This document shows, one piece after another, positions 21,269-30,387 of a stretch of DNA of 43,474 bases. A model generated the notes under the pieces. That model had not been told where the DNA came from. It worked only from the letters and a program-made list of their open reading frames with translations, and did no database searches. The DNA is from an uncultured Pelagibacteraceae bacterium (GTDB lineage Bacteria; Pseudomonadota; Alphaproteobacteria; Pelagibacterales; Pelagibacteraceae), in assembly GCA_902623305.1 (NCBI GenBank), contig CACNTB010000008.1, positions 1 through 43,474 on the forward strand, written 5' to 3'. Position numbers and translations under genes: made by a program. Positions within the stretch are counted from its first letter, which is position 1, and every line of letters begins with the position of its first letter.

Positions 21269-21940
21269 TTATGAGTTTTTTAATAACCTTATTTCTTTTA
21301 AAAATAAAGAAAGATTTTCTATTTTGTAATCAATATACTCTTCATCAGACTCTTTTTTCCCCCAGTATTCGTCATTGATTAACCAAACTGTTTTTGCTCC
21401 TCTTTTTTTTCCAATTGATAAGTTTTTTGCAATATCTTCAATGTAAAGTGTCTCAGTTGGATCTATTTGAAATTTTTTGACCATAAGATCAAATGTTTTT
21501 GCTTCAGGTTTTGGACTGTATTCAGCATCAACAATATCAAATACACCATCAAATTGATCATCAATTCCTAAGTGAGTAATAATATTTTTAACATGTTCTT
21601 TGCTACCATTTGTAAAAACAAATTTGTTTAGATTAATATTTTCTAGCTCATTTCTTAAAACAGTATCTTTTTCTAAAAAATCTAAATTAATATCATGTAC
21701 GTATTCTAAAAATTCTCTTGGTGGTATATCGTGATGTATCATTAAACCATTAAGACTAGTGTTATATTTATGAAAATAATTTGTTTGTAATTCTTTTGCT
21801 TCTTTTAAATTTACATTTAATTTATTTGAAATATATTCAGTCATTTTTTTACTTACTTGACCAAATACTCCTTCAAGATCACTGTAAAGTACCCCATCAC
21901 AATCAAATAATATATTTTTGATATTCTTTAATTCGTTCAT
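21269..21940 (-). CDS. HAD-superfamily hydrolase, pyrimidine 5'-nucleotidase-like
   Basis: A 223-residue HAD phosphatase. Motif I is LFDCDGVLY (nucleophile D13 and D15), motif II FVFTNGSKEH, motif III lysine in SPKPEAKTF, and motif IV YIEDIAKNL. The helical cap between motifs I and II resembles the yeast Sdt1/Phm8 group of pyrimidine 5'-nucleotidases, which alphaproteobacteria commonly encode between argB and dapD. The substrate is inferred from family and context only. It overlaps argB by 4 bp. Confidence 0.82.
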   Translation of the reverse strand: MNELKNIKNILFDCDGVLYSDLEGVFGQVSKKMTEYISNKLNVNLKEAKELQTNYFHKYNTSLNGLMIHHDIPPREFLEYVHDINLDFLEKDTVLRNELENINLNKFVFTNGSKEHVKNIITHLGIDDQFDGVFDIVDAEYSPKPEAKTFDLMVKKFQIDPTETLYIEDIAKNLSIGKKRGAKTVWLINDEYWGKKESDEEYIDYKIENLSLFLKEIRLLKNS

Positions 21941-22785
21941 TGTCTTATTAAGGTCCCAGAGCCCTTGTCAGAGAATATTTCCCACAAACATGAATGTGGC
22001 TTTGTGCCATTAATTATACCAACTGCTGTTACACCATTATTTACTGCATCTAAGCATGCATTTATTTTAGGTATCATACCCTCTGTAATAGTTTTATCTT
22101 TAATCATTTCCATAATCTCTGATGAGGAAATTTCTTCTATTAAGATTTTATTTTTATTTAGAACACCATCTACATTCGTCATTAATAAAAGTCTTCTTGA
22201 TTTTAAAGATTTTGCTATAGCCATTGCGGCAGTATCTCCATTAATATTATATGTTTGATTTTCTTTACCTAATCCTAATGGTGAAATTACAGGAATTTTA
22301 TTTTGATTAATTATATTTAATATTTTTTGATTATTGATCTCATTTGGTATTCCTACAAATCCCAGCTCTTCTGCTTCTGGTATAGTTTTTATAATATTAT
22401 TATTTTTTGTATGAATAGGAATTGCTTCTGTTCCTTTATCTTTTAAAGAATTAACAATGTCATCATTAAAATCAATCAAAACAGATTCAACAATATCAAT
22501 TATATGTTTATCAGTTACTCTCAGTCCTCTTATAAATTTTGATTGAATATGTGATTTTTCTAGCTCTCTTTTAATTCTAGGTCCACCACCATGAATTACC
22601 ACAGTTGCAAGGCCTAATTTATTTAAAACACTAAGATCGGTTATAAAATTATTAAATACGTTTCTATCAATTAAAACGTTTCCACCATATTTAATTACTA
22701 TTAAATCATTTTTGTATTTTTCAATATACTTTGTTACTTCATTAATTGGTGGCCCATCTTTAGGTAATATCTTTTCAAGATCCAT
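21937..22785 (-). CDS. argB: Acetylglutamate kinase
   Basis: Second step of arginine biosynthesis: phosphorylates N-acetylglutamate. It belongs to the amino-acid kinase fold. The ATP/substrate loops VIKYGGNVL and VVIHGGGPRI, the TEGMIPKINACLDAV segment and the NGDTAAMAIA block are all present in 282 residues. It lies 14 bp after yidC. In many alphaproteobacteria a ribosome-assembly GTPase gene (engB) lies between these two; here it is missing from this position. Confidence 0.95.
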   Translation of the reverse strand: MDLEKILPKDGPPINEVTKYIEKYKNDLIVIKYGGNVLIDRNVFNNFITDLSVLNKLGLATVVIHGGGPRIKRELEKSHIQSKFIRGLRVTDKHIIDIVESVLIDFNDDIVNSLKDKGTEAIPIHTKNNNIIKTIPEAEELGFVGIPNEINNQKILNIINQNKIPVISPLGLGKENQTYNINGDTAAMAIAKSLKSRRLLLMTNVDGVLNKNKILIEEISSSEIMEMIKDKTITEGMIPKINACLDAVNNGVTAVGIINGTKPHSCLWEIFSDKGSGTLIRQ

Positions 22786-22799
22786 TTATTATTTATTTA

Positions 22800-24479
22800 T
22801 TAGGTTACAGTTTTAACTGTTGTACGTTTCATTATTACAACCTGCTGAGCCATTGTTAAAATATTATTAACTGTCCAATAAATTACTAGCCCACTTGGGA
22901 ATGGTGCAAGAATTACAGTTAAAAATAAAGGAAAGAACATAAATATTTTTGCTTGCATTGGATCTGTTGGAGCGGGATTTAACTTTTGTTGAACCCACAT
23001 TGATACTCCCATAGCAACTGGCCATGCCCCAATTACAAGGAAAGAAGGTACGTCATAAGGAAACAATCCAAATAAATTAAATATAGAAGTAGGATCCTTA
23101 GCACTTAAATCTTGGATCCAACCATAAAAAGGCATATGACGCATTTCTATCGTTACAAATAAAACTTTATACAAAGCAAAAAATACAGGTATTTGAATTA
23201 GAATTGGTAAACATCCAGACATGGGATTTACTTTTTCTTTCTTATAAAGAGCCATCATTGCTTGTTGCAATTTCATCTTGTCATCTTTGTGCACTTCTTT
23301 AAGTCTTGCCATCTCAGGCTGAAGAGCTTTCATTTTAGCCATGCTTCTGAATGAAAAATTAGCAAGTGGAAAAAATGCTACACGAATACAAACAGTAACG
23401 GCAATAATTGCCAATCCATAATTACCAAATATTTTAAAGAAATATTCTAAAGCAGTAAACAAAGGACGTGTTAAAAAGTATAAAAATCCCCAATCAATCG
23501 TAAGATCAAATTTATCAATTTTTAATGATTCTGCGTAACCATCAATTACATCAACTCTTTTTGCTGCCACTATTACTTGCAAGTTTTCTTCTATTGAGGA
23601 GTTTCCAGTTAACTCTAATGGTTCAGTTGTAACAAAGTTTATTCTGTATTTATTTTTGTAATCCATCGTAGTTTTAAATTCTTTTTCTCTTGGCGGAATT
23701 AGAGTCGATATGTAATATTTATCTCCTAGACCCAACCATCCTTTTTGGGCAGTTCTCGAAAATTTTCTCTCTTCAATATCATCATAATCTTCCTCGATTA
23801 ATTCTTCATCTAATGTAGCGATAGGGCCTTCATGAAGAATATAAAAATCGGTTAAACCTTCTGGAATTTGATTTCTTATAATTTGTCCATAAGAATAGAA
23901 ATCATAGTTTTTGTCAGTAGAATTTATAACTCTTTGTTTTATTGTGAATAAAAACTTATCATCTAACGCAATTTCTTTTTCAAAAGTGATGCCTTGATTA
24001 TTTGTCCAACTTAGTTTTATAGGAGATTGATCAGTTAATTTATTATTTCCAGAAACTGACCAAATTGAATCTGCATTTGGAATATCGATATTTTTATCGG
24101 TAGTTATAAAACCACTTTCTATTATATAGCCTTCTTTAGAGCCTCGTGGCGCAAGAAATTTTACTTTTTCATCACTTTGTAAACTAATATTATATTCTTT
24201 GAAAGTTAGATCGTCTATTGCGGCCCCCTTTAATGAAATAGATCCAAGAATACTTTGGTTCTCAAATTGAATTCTTTCACTTTGTTGTAACGCTTCTTCT
24301 CTTGAAATTTCAGTTACATTTTCTTTTTGATCTAGACTAGGTGCATCTGAATTCTGTTCAGTCTTAGTTTTTTCAGCTAAATTTTCTTTCGTTACAGGTG
24401 GTGGTGCAAAAAATAGCGAGTATAATATAATTACAGCAGCTGATAAACTTATGGCAGCAATTATATTTCTAGTTTCCAT
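22800..24479 (-). CDS. yidC: Membrane protein insertase YidC
   Basis: Inserts and folds inner-membrane proteins, with or without Sec. The 559-residue protein has the Gram-negative layout: an N-terminal transmembrane anchor (IIAAISLSAAVIILYSLFFA), a large periplasmic beta-domain (about 60-330), and a C-terminal core with five hydrophobic segments. The hydrophilic-groove region includes CIRVAFFPL, and KVNPMSGCLPILIQIPVFFALY is also visible. Its start abuts the yidD stop. It is preceded by the rpmH-rnpA-yidD genes as in most bacteria. Confidence 0.96.
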   Translation of the reverse strand: METRNIIAAISLSAAVIILYSLFFAPPPVTKENLAEKTKTEQNSDAPSLDQKENVTEISREEALQQSERIQFENQSILGSISLKGAAIDDLTFKEYNISLQSDEKVKFLAPRGSKEGYIIESGFITTDKNIDIPNADSIWSVSGNNKLTDQSPIKLSWTNNQGITFEKEIALDDKFLFTIKQRVINSTDKNYDFYSYGQIIRNQIPEGLTDFYILHEGPIATLDEELIEEDYDDIEERKFSRTAQKGWLGLGDKYYISTLIPPREKEFKTTMDYKNKYRINFVTTEPLELTGNSSIEENLQVIVAAKRVDVIDGYAESLKIDKFDLTIDWGFLYFLTRPLFTALEYFFKIFGNYGLAIIAVTVCIRVAFFPLANFSFRSMAKMKALQPEMARLKEVHKDDKMKLQQAMMALYKKEKVNPMSGCLPILIQIPVFFALYKVLFVTIEMRHMPFYGWIQDLSAKDPTSIFNLFGLFPYDVPSFLVIGAWPVAMGVSMWVQQKLNPAPTDPMQAKIFMFFPLFLTVILAPFPSGLVIYWTVNNILTMAQQVVIMKRTTVKTVT

Positions 24480-24730
24480 TATTTATTATCTTTTATTTCT
24501 TTTTTAACTGGATCAAACCCTTCACCACCCCCTAAAAATTTTATTGGATGGCAGGTTAAAATTCTTTTTATACTAATTAATAAACCTTTAAAAAAACCGT
24601 ATTCTTTTAAGGCATCAATGCTGTATTCAGAACATGTTGGTAAATATCTACAAGAATGGCCCAATAATGGACTGATCAAATATTTATAGGCTTTGATAAA
24701 CTTAATTAAAATTAAAGTAAATATATTCAT
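24479..24730 (-). CDS. yidD: Membrane protein insertion efficiency factor YidD
   Basis: An 83-residue protein with the full family signature: [26 protein letters not shown], then [15 protein letters not shown]. The three cysteines and the amphipathic N-terminal helix are typical. It helps YidC/Sec insert membrane proteins. It overlaps the neighbouring yidC and rnpA genes by one base each, a sign of tight translational coupling. Confidence 0.93.
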   Translation of the reverse strand: MNIFTLILIKFIKAYKYLISPLLGHSCRYLPTCSEYSIDALKEYGFFKGLLISIKRILTCHPIKFLGGGEGFDPVKKEIKDNK

Positions 24731-25071
24731 TATTTTATTTTTGCAAAATCCTGAAAAAGAGTTTCTTTTATAATTTTGTATTCATTATTTAGCATAGATG
24801 GCTTAGCTATAACAAGAAATGAATAATCAAAGTTTATCTTTATTTTTTTAACAGCTTCATTCATGATGTTTCTTAATCTTCTTTTAATTTTATTTCTCTT
24901 TACTGCATTTCCGATTTTTTTTTTAGTCACAAAACTGATATTTAGTCTTTTAATATCTTTTTTATTTAATTTCCCAAAAAAAATACTGACATATTTATTT
25001 GTAATCTTTTTTTGTTTAAGTAATTTTTTAAATTCTTCGTTTTTTGAAAGAGCAAGTATTTTGCTTTTCAT
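24730..25071 (-). CDS. rnpA: Ribonuclease P protein component
   Basis: Basic 113-residue subunit that supports the RNase P RNA in maturing tRNA 5' ends. The diagnostic RNR-type motif [16 protein letters not shown] is present, preceded by the central strand ISFVTKKKI. It starts 4 bp after the rpmH stop, the usual arrangement in which L34 and RnpA share a transcript. Confidence 0.93.
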   Translation of the reverse strand: MKSKILALSKNEEFKKLLKQKKITNKYVSIFFGKLNKKDIKRLNISFVTKKKIGNAVKRNKIKRRLRNIMNEAVKKIKINFDYSFLVIAKPSMLNNEYKIIKETLFQDFAKIK

Positions 25072-25075
25072 TATT

Positions 25076-25216
25076 CTACACAGAAACAGTTAGTGATTTT
25101 CTTCCTCTTGCTCTTCTTCTAGCCAAAAGTTTTTTACCACCTTTAGTTTTCATTTTTGATCGGAAGCCGTGTTTTCGAGCTCTCTTTTTATTTGAGGGTT
25201 GATAAGTTCTTTTCAT
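25076..25216 (-). CDS. rpmH: 50S ribosomal protein L34
   Basis: A 46-residue, highly basic protein starting [20 protein letters not shown] and continuing with the [20 protein letters not shown] core, an unmistakable L34. The start codon is the ATG at 25216 and the stop is TAG at 25078-25076. It is first in the operon rpmH-rnpA-yidD-yidC and lies just downstream of a recognisable promoter on the minus strand. Confidence 0.97.
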   Translation of the reverse strand: MKRTYQPSNKKRARKHGFRSKMKTKGGKKLLARRRARGRKSLTVSV

Positions 25217-25253
25217 AATTAGATTTGGTATAGTTTTTTATAAATTTTGCCCC

Positions 25254-25281
25254 TTTATATTAGTAATAATTAAAATAGCAA
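25254..25281 (-). promoter_or_regulatory. Probable sigma-70 promoter of the rpmH operon
   Basis: On the minus strand a TTGCTA -35 hexamer (25281-25276) is separated by 16 bp from a TATAAA -10 hexamer (25259-25254). This lies 37 bp before the rpmH ATG. It probably drives the long minus-strand operon running from rpmH towards dapE and beyond. Confidence 0.5.
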
Positions 25282-25313
25282 ATAGAAGATTAAGCATTAA
25301 AATAAGAAGAATC

Positions 25314-26036
25314 ATGGAAAATATAAAAAAAATTAAGTTAATTATTGGTTTGTCTTATTTGATCTTAGTTTGTTTGTTTTTGTATTTTCTTTTTTCAAAT
25401 TTTAGTATTAAAGAAATTACTTCTTATGACTTTTTGAGAGCGAATAGGTCTTATTTTATTGAGATTAAAAATTCTAGTTTATTTTCAATATTTTTTATTT
25501 TTTTAGTAATTACTATATTGTGGGTATTCCCCTTTTTAGGTTTTGGCTCTCCTATTGCATTAACAGGAGGTTTTATTTTTGGAAAATGGATTGGTCTAAT
25601 TGTGGTTGTTTTAGGTTTAACTATCGGTGCAACTTTTTTATATATTTTTGGCAATTTTTTTTTAAAAAATTTTATTAGAGAAAAATTTTTAAATAAGTTT
25701 AAAAATTTAGAATATAATTTTAAAAAATCAGAGTTTACTTACATGCTGATTTACCGTTTCATAGGAGGCATTCCTTGGCAGTTAAGTTGTTTACTTCCAA
25801 CCCTTTTCAATGTTAAATTAAAAAATTATTTTTTTGCAACACTTATTGGAATAATACCTTCAACATTTATTGTTGTATCTATTGGGAGTGGGTTTGAGAA
25901 AATTGTAGATAGAAATGAGGAAGTTCCTTTAATGAGAGATATAATTTTATCACCAGAAATATATATTCCAATTTTAGCTTTTTTTGCTTTGGTTTTTATT
26001 ACAATTCTTCTTAGAAAATTTTTTTATAAAAATTAG
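25314..26036 (+). CDS. VTT-domain (TVP38/TMEM64, DedA-like) membrane protein
   Basis: A 240-residue polytopic membrane protein. After a first transmembrane helix it shows the VTT core: GFGSPIALTGGFIFGKWIGLI, GATFLYIFGNFF, then YRFIGGIPWQLSCLLPTLFNVKLKNYF and a glycine-rich IGIIPSTFIVVSIGSGFE. Family members are lipid scramblases or transporters linked to envelope homeostasis. The exact role is unknown. It is divergent from rpmH, and its stop codon touches the 3' end of the tRNA-Thr gene on the other strand. Confidence 0.85.
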   Translation: MENIKKIKLIIGLSYLILVCLFLYFLFSNFSIKEITSYDFLRANRSYFIEIKNSSLFSIFFIFLVITILWVFPFLGFGSPIALTGGFIFGKWIGLIVVVLGLTIGATFLYIFGNFFLKNFIREKFLNKFKNLEYNFKKSEFTYMLIYRFIGGIPWQLSCLLPTLFNVKLKNYFFATLIGIIPSTFIVVSIGSGFEKIVDRNEEVPLMRDIILSPEIYIPILAFFALVFITILLRKFFYKN

Positions 26037-26110
26037 TGGTGCTCCCACCCTGTACTGACCAGGGAACTAGTCATTACCAATGACTTGTTATACCATTTAA
26101 CTACAGGAGC
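26037..26110 (-). tRNA. tRNA-Thr (anticodon GGT) with a non-canonical T-loop
   Basis: On the minus strand GCTCCTG pairs with TGGGAGC (last two pairs are G-U wobbles), followed by A and an encoded CCA. The D-arm is GTTA/TAAC, and the anticodon stem AGTCA/TGACT holds loop TTGGTAA, giving GGT for threonine ACC/ACU codons. The T-stem CCCTG/CAGGG is perfect, but the loop reads GTCAGTA instead of TTCGANY, lacking T54 and A58. The gene directly abuts the stop codon of the VTT gene. Identity is confident; the odd T-loop is worth checking. Confidence 0.88.
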
Positions 26111-26210
26111 TTAGAGACAAATTGTATTTTATTGATAATAAAGCATTTTTTTCAAATTATTGCCTTAATTTTTTGATTAATATGATTTATATCTATTTTA
26201 GGAAAATGTT

Positions 26211-26411
26211 ATGGGAATTCATTACGATTACAAATCAACTAAAGGTAATAAGCTTATGGAAAAGCAAGCTAAAAGAGAGAGAAAGCTTGCTGAAAAAAAA
26301 GCTAAACGTTTAGCTAAAGAAGGCCCAAAAAAAAAAGAGGAAAAAGTACCTGCACTAGATCCTAATAAACCAATTTCTTTAGATTTCCTGACCAACCCAA
26401 ACAAAGAATGA
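26211..26411 (+). CDS. Small highly charged protein, unknown function
   Basis: A 66-residue protein beginning MGIHYDYKSTKGNKLMEKQ, then a lysine-rich helix with repeated KxAKRxA spacing (about 20-45), then a short acidic/proline end LDPNKPISLDFLTNP. An overlapping frame from 26122 is a weaker candidate. The stop overlaps the ATG of the next small ORF (ATGA). The basic helix suggests nucleic-acid or ribosome contact, but no family is recognised. It is probably conserved, because its neighbours are tightly coupled to it. Confidence 0.6.
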   Translation: MGIHYDYKSTKGNKLMEKQAKRERKLAEKKAKRLAKEGPKKKEEKVPALDPNKPISLDFLTNPNKE

Positions 26412-26509
26412 GTTCAAAAGAAAAAAATGAGCGTTTAAGCTTGGCGCTTAGAAAAAATTTGAAGAAAAGAAAAATTTTTCAAAAAAAAAATAAAAAGAAA
26501 AATAAATAA
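26408..26509 (+). CDS. Very small basic protein (33 aa) coupled to dcd
   Basis: ATG at 26408 overlaps the previous stop (ATGA), and the TAA at 26507-26509 overlaps the dcd ATG (TAATG). The peptide starts [20 protein letters not shown] and is followed by a very basic tail. The [11 protein letters not shown] pattern resembles the small arginine-rich proteins that alphaproteobacteria often encode near murA or dcd. The double stop/start overlap is strong evidence that it is translated. Function unknown. Confidence 0.6.
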   Translation: MSSKEKNERLSLALRKNLKKRKIFQKKNKKKNK

Positions 26510-27069
26510 TGTCAATTCAACCTGATTCTTGGATTAAAAAAATGTGCAAAGAACACAATATGATAGAGCCATTTTTGGATCATCAAGTTTCTGAAGGAAA
26601 AATTTCTTATGGATTAAGTAGTATGGGATATGATGTAAGAATCTCCGATGAATATAGAATATTTACTAATGTAAATAGTTCTTTAGTTGATCCAAAGAAT
26701 TTTTCTGATGATAACTTTATAGAACGAAAAGGGCCACACTGCATTATACCACCAAATTCATTCGTTTTAGCTAAAACAGTAGAATATTTTAGAATACCAA
26801 AAGACGTTTTATGCATTTGTGTTGGAAAAAGCACTTATGCTAGGACAGGAATAATTTGTAATGTTACTCCAATTGAAAATGAATTTGAGGGCAATATTGT
26901 AATTGAGCTAAGTAATACAACACCAAATCCTGCAAAAATATATTCAAATGAGGGAATAGCACAATTTTTATTTTTTAAATCAGATACTCAGCCAGAAACA
27001 ACATATAAATCAAAGAAAGGTAAATATCAGGGCCAAACCACAATTCAAGTTGCTAAGATTAAAAAGTAA
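26509..27069 (+). CDS. dcd: dCTP deaminase
   Basis: Deaminates dCTP to dUTP, feeding thymidylate synthesis. The trimeric dUTPase-like fold is evident from [56 protein letters not shown] (with the serine/arginine of KSTYARTG and catalytic Glu of IENEFEG) and the C-terminal [13 protein letters not shown]. Its 186 residues are typical of the monofunctional enzyme. It starts one base inside the previous ORF stop and is followed after 3 bp by murA. Confidence 0.95.
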   Translation: MSIQPDSWIKKMCKEHNMIEPFLDHQVSEGKISYGLSSMGYDVRISDEYRIFTNVNSSLVDPKNFSDDNFIERKGPHCIIPPNSFVLAKTVEYFRIPKDVLCICVGKSTYARTGIICNVTPIENEFEGNIVIELSNTTPNPAKIYSNEGIAQFLFFKSDTQPETTYKSKKGKYQGQTTIQVAKIKK

Positions 27070-27072
27070 TTT

Positions 27073-28332
27073 ATGGATAAATTTCTGATTAATGGTCCTT
27101 GTAAAATAAAGGGTAATGTTACAATATCAGGTTCGAAGAATGCATCTCTACCTATATTAGCTGCAACTCTATTATTTGATAAACCTGTAGTTATCAAAAA
27201 TTTACCAAGAGTTAGAGACATTAATACGATGCTAAATTTATTAAAGTCTCTTGGTTCTAAAATAATTTTATCAAGAGATAAAAAAACAGCAAAAATTATA
27301 AATAAAAAAAAAATGAGAACCTTCGCAAGTTATTCTTTAGTCAAAACAATGCGTGGTTCTATTTTAGTTTTAGGTCCACTTATTTCAAAATACCATAAAT
27401 CGAAAATCTCTTTACCTGGAGGATGTTTAATTGGTGCTAGACCAGTCAATTATCATTTAAGTGCATTAAAAAAACTTGGTATGAAATATGAATTAAAAGA
27501 TGGATATATTCTTGCAAAATCGAAAGGAAAACTTAGCGGGACAAATATTAATTTTCCACAGATAAGTGTTGGAGCAACTGAAAATTCTATAATAGCAGCT
27601 TGTTTAGCAAAAGGAAAAACAGTTTTAAAAAATTGTGCAATAGAACCTGAGATTAAAGATCTTACAAATTTTTTAAATAAAGCTGGAGCGAAAATAAAAT
27701 GGACAGGAAGAGTTTGCAAAATCATAGGTGTAAATTCTTTAAATGAAATTGAATATTCTGTAATGGCTGATAGAATAGAAGCAGGCACATTTTGTGTAGC
27801 TGCAACACTTGCAAAAGGAAATTTACAAATAAATAATTTAAATCCTAAAATTATTGGCACAGAAATAAAATTACTAAAAAAAGTTGGCGCTAAAATTAAA
27901 ACTAGTGAAAATAGAATCTTAATTAAAGGACCTGAAAAAATAAAATCAATAAAAAGTATTAAAACTAAAGAGTTTCCAGGCATTCCTACGGACCTTCAGG
28001 CACAATTGATGGTTTTAATGTGCAAAGCAGTTGGCAACAGTTCAATAACTGAAAGTATTTTTGAAAATAGATTTATGCATGTTGCAGAATTGCAAAGAAT
28101 GGGGGCAAAAATAAATATTAAAAAGAATACTGCTAAAATAGAAGGAAATACTAAATTCATTGGTGCTGAATTAATGTCTAGTGATTTAAGAGCTTCTGTT
28201 GCTTTGGTTCTAGCAGCTATAGTTTCAAATGGTAAATCATATATTAATAGAATTTATCACTTAGATAGAGGTTATGAAAAAATAGAAAATAAATTAAAAA
28301 AGCTAGGCGTTAAAATTAAAAGATTAAAATAG
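27073..28332 (+). CDS. murA: UDP-N-acetylglucosamine 1-carboxyvinyltransferase
   Basis: First committed step of peptidoglycan synthesis: adds enolpyruvate to UDP-GlcNAc. It has 419 residues in two inside-out alpha/beta domains. K22-N23 in SGSKNASLP and the catalytic cysteine C118 in LPGGCLIGARPVNYHL are present; the cysteine implies a normal fosfomycin-sensitive enzyme. RMGAKINIKKNTAKIEG and the C-terminal DRGYEKIENKLKKLG block fit the family. Its last base is shared with the next start codon. Confidence 0.97.
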   Translation: MDKFLINGPCKIKGNVTISGSKNASLPILAATLLFDKPVVIKNLPRVRDINTMLNLLKSLGSKIILSRDKKTAKIINKKKMRTFASYSLVKTMRGSILVLGPLISKYHKSKISLPGGCLIGARPVNYHLSALKKLGMKYELKDGYILAKSKGKLSGTNINFPQISVGATENSIIAACLAKGKTVLKNCAIEPEIKDLTNFLNKAGAKIKWTGRVCKIIGVNSLNEIEYSVMADRIEAGTFCVAATLAKGNLQINNLNPKIIGTEIKLLKKVGAKIKTSENRILIKGPEKIKSIKSIKTKEFPGIPTDLQAQLMVLMCKAVGNSSITESIFENRFMHVAELQRMGAKINIKKNTAKIEGNTKFIGAELMSSDLRASVALVLAAIVSNGKSYINRIYHLDRGYEKIENKLKKLGVKIKRLK

Positions 28333-28724
28333 TGAATAAATATTTAGCAAAAATAATAGCAAGTGACCAAGAAGGCTTACAAGTGATTTCCGCTTGTAGT
28401 TCAGGGGCCAAGGTTAAAATTGCTAATATAAAGTATCTCGAATCTAATAAGGTTTTTTTATTATCAATTGAAAGAACCAAGGTTGAAAGTGATCAGGATG
28501 ATAAAAAAATCAATAGCATTTGTAGGTTTGATTTTGTTGATAAAGTAAAATCAAAGAATATTGATCAATCAAATCAAGATACAGTTTTAGAATTAATAGG
28601 TATAGATTATTTGAAAAATAATGATGTTTATGAAATAAATCTTATTTTTAATAACAATGCTCATATTGCTTTAACCACAGAAACTATTGAAGCAAGATTA
28701 GAGGATCAAAGTGAAATTAAATAG
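28332..28724 (+). CDS. DUF2948 family protein
   Basis: A 130-residue alphaproteobacterial protein placed between murA and hisD, its usual neighbourhood. It starts at a GTG overlapping the murA stop by one base. The N-terminal LAKIIASDQEGLQVISAC and the later VLELIGIDY and ALTTETIEARLEDQSE segments fit DUF2948. No catalytic motif is seen. Function unknown. Confidence 0.82.
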   Translation: MNKYLAKIIASDQEGLQVISACSSGAKVKIANIKYLESNKVFLLSIERTKVESDQDDKKINSICRFDFVDKVKSKNIDQSNQDTVLELIGIDYLKNNDVYEINLIFNNNAHIALTTETIEARLEDQSEIK

Positions 28725-28726
28725 TT

Positions 28727-30010
28727 ATGAAAATATTAAATAGTAAAAGTAAAAATTTCGATAAATTATTAGAGAATTTGCTTTTACAGAGAAAAAAAAA
28801 GTTTCAATCAAACTTCGTCTCAGTAACAAATATAATTAAAGATGTTAAAAAAAATGGAGATAAAGCAGTATTAAAATACGAGAAACGATTCAATCAAAAT
28901 AACATAGTAATTCCAAGTTCAAAACAATTAAAAAAATCTATAAATTTACTTGATAAAAAAGTAAAGAAAGCAATAGATTCGGCTTATAATAGAATTTATA
29001 AATTTCATTCACTTCAAAAATTTAAAAATATTTCTTATACAGATAAATTAAAAAATAAACTTGAATATAAATATGTTCCTTTAGAGTCTGTTGCAATTTA
29101 TGTTCCTGGTTCTACTGCTTCATACCCATCAAGTGTGTTGATGAACGCTATTCCAGCAATTGTTGCAGGCGTTAAGAGAATAGTTATGATTAATCCAGGT
29201 TATAAAGGAAAACAAAATCCAGCCGTATTATACGCTGCAAAAAAATGCAAAATAAAAGAAATTTATTCTATTGGAGGCCCTTCTGCTATTGCAGCAGTAT
29301 CCTATGGGACTAAAAAAATTAAAAAAGTTCATAAAATAGTTGGTCCAGGAAACGCCTATGTTGCGGCTGCAAAAAAAGAAGTTTTTGGTGTTGTTGGAAT
29401 TGAAGGTATGACTGCAGGTCCTTCAGAAGTGACTGTCGTTTGTGACAAATTCTCAAATCCTGAGTGGGTTGCAAGTGATTTAATTGGACAAGCTGAACAT
29501 GATATTCTTGCACAATGTATTTTGATTTCAAAAGATAAAAATTTGCTAGATAAAGTAAAAATTGAAATTACTAAACAATTAAAAGAAATTCCAAGAGCTT
29601 CTGTTGCAAGAAGAAGTTTAATTAATAATGGAATTTTAATGTATATACCTTCGGACGCTAAAATAATAAGTGTCATAAATAACATTGCACCAGAACATTT
29701 AGAATTAAATATTAAAAATTATAAATCGCTAGTTCCAAAAATAAAAAATTCAGGATCAATATGTTTAGGAAAATATGCAGTGATGGCAATGACTGATTAT
29801 AATGTTGGATCAAACCATGTGTTGCCAACTAACGGTTCTGCAAAATACTCAAGTGGTATAAGTGTAAATGAATTTTATAAAAGGATTTCATACATAAACT
29901 TATCAAAAAAGGGTATTGAAAGTCTTGGACCATCAGTTATAACACTTGCAAATTACGAAGGGTTGGTTGGACACGCCCAATCTGTAGTAAAACGAATAAG
30001 GAGAAAATAA
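28727..30010 (+). CDS. hisD: Histidinol dehydrogenase
   Basis: Last two oxidation steps of histidine biosynthesis, NAD- and zinc-dependent. In the 427-residue protein the NAD region reads [20 protein letters not shown], the central block is [29 protein letters not shown] follows, and zinc and catalytic residues lie in [14 protein letters not shown] and [25 protein letters not shown] near the C-terminus is also typical. It is separated from the other his genes of the window (hisZ, hisG) by about 2.3 kb. Confidence 0.96.
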   Translation: MKILNSKSKNFDKLLENLLLQRKKKFQSNFVSVTNIIKDVKKNGDKAVLKYEKRFNQNNIVIPSSKQLKKSINLLDKKVKKAIDSAYNRIYKFHSLQKFKNISYTDKLKNKLEYKYVPLESVAIYVPGSTASYPSSVLMNAIPAIVAGVKRIVMINPGYKGKQNPAVLYAAKKCKIKEIYSIGGPSAIAAVSYGTKKIKKVHKIVGPGNAYVAAAKKEVFGVVGIEGMTAGPSEVTVVCDKFSNPEWVASDLIGQAEHDILAQCILISKDKNLLDKVKIEITKQLKEIPRASVARRSLINNGILMYIPSDAKIISVINNIAPEHLELNIKNYKSLVPKIKNSGSICLGKYAVMAMTDYNVGSNHVLPTNGSAKYSSGISVNEFYKRISYINLSKKGIESLGPSVITLANYEGLVGHAQSVVKRIRRK

Positions 30011-30012
30011 AT

Positions 30013-30228
30013 TTGTCAAAACAAGACTTACTGGAATTTAAAGGTACAGTGATAGACCTACTTCCTAACGCTATGTTTAGAGTAAAATTAGAAAATGGAC
30101 ATACCGTTACTGCCCATACAGCTGGTAAGTTAAGAAAAAACAGAATTAGAGTTCTCCAAGGTGATAATGTGACAGTTGAAATGACACCTTACGATCTTAC
30201 TAAAGGAAGAATTATCTTTAGGGGATAA
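30013..30228 (+). CDS. infA: Translation initiation factor IF-1
   Basis: A 71-residue S1/OB-fold protein ([44 protein letters not shown]) that binds the 30S A site during initiation. The start is a TTG at 30013, 2 bp after hisD. No in-frame ATG exists at the N-terminus, and the family start (M-S/A-K) matches, so TTG is the true start. The stop lies just before tRNA-Phe. Confidence 0.96.
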   Translation: MSKQDLLEFKGTVIDLLPNAMFRVKLENGHTVTAHTAGKLRKNRIRVLQGDNVTVEMTPYDLTKGRIIFRG

Positions 30229-30232
30229 ATAA

Positions 30233-30307
30233 GGCTGAGTAGCTCAGGAGTAGAGCAGAGCCCTGAAAAGGCTTGTGTCGGAGGTGCGAATCCTTCCTCA
30301 GCCACCA
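30233..30307 (+). tRNA. tRNA-Phe (anticodon GAA)
   Basis: The acceptor stem GGCTGAG/CTCAGCC is perfect, followed by A and an encoded CCA. The anticodon loop CTGAAAA in stem GAGCC/GGCTT gives GAA for UUC/UUU. The T-stem GGAGG/CCTTC has one wobble and the loop reads TGCGAAT, with G where T55 (the pseudouridine site) is usually found. It starts 4 bp after the infA stop. Confidence 0.95.
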
Positions 30308-30387
30308 CCAAAAACTTTCATCTTGAAATAATCTTAAAAGAAATTACCTTTAAGAGATAATAAATAACAAAAGGACTAAGAAATAAG

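Noticed and set aside
22786..22799. A missing engB gene between yidC and argB as evidence of a deletion scar
   Set aside because: Only a 14-bp spacer with no gene remnant is present. The gene may simply lie elsewhere in the genome, so nothing can be concluded from this window.
26122..26313. Alternative 63-aa frame before dcd
   Set aside because: It overlaps the 66-aa frame that has the better start context and stop/start coupling, and its sequence starts in the AT-rich spacer.
29319..29685. Minus-strand open frames opposite hisD
   Set aside because: They are shadows of hisD: composition follows the coding strand, with no start signal and no recognisable protein.
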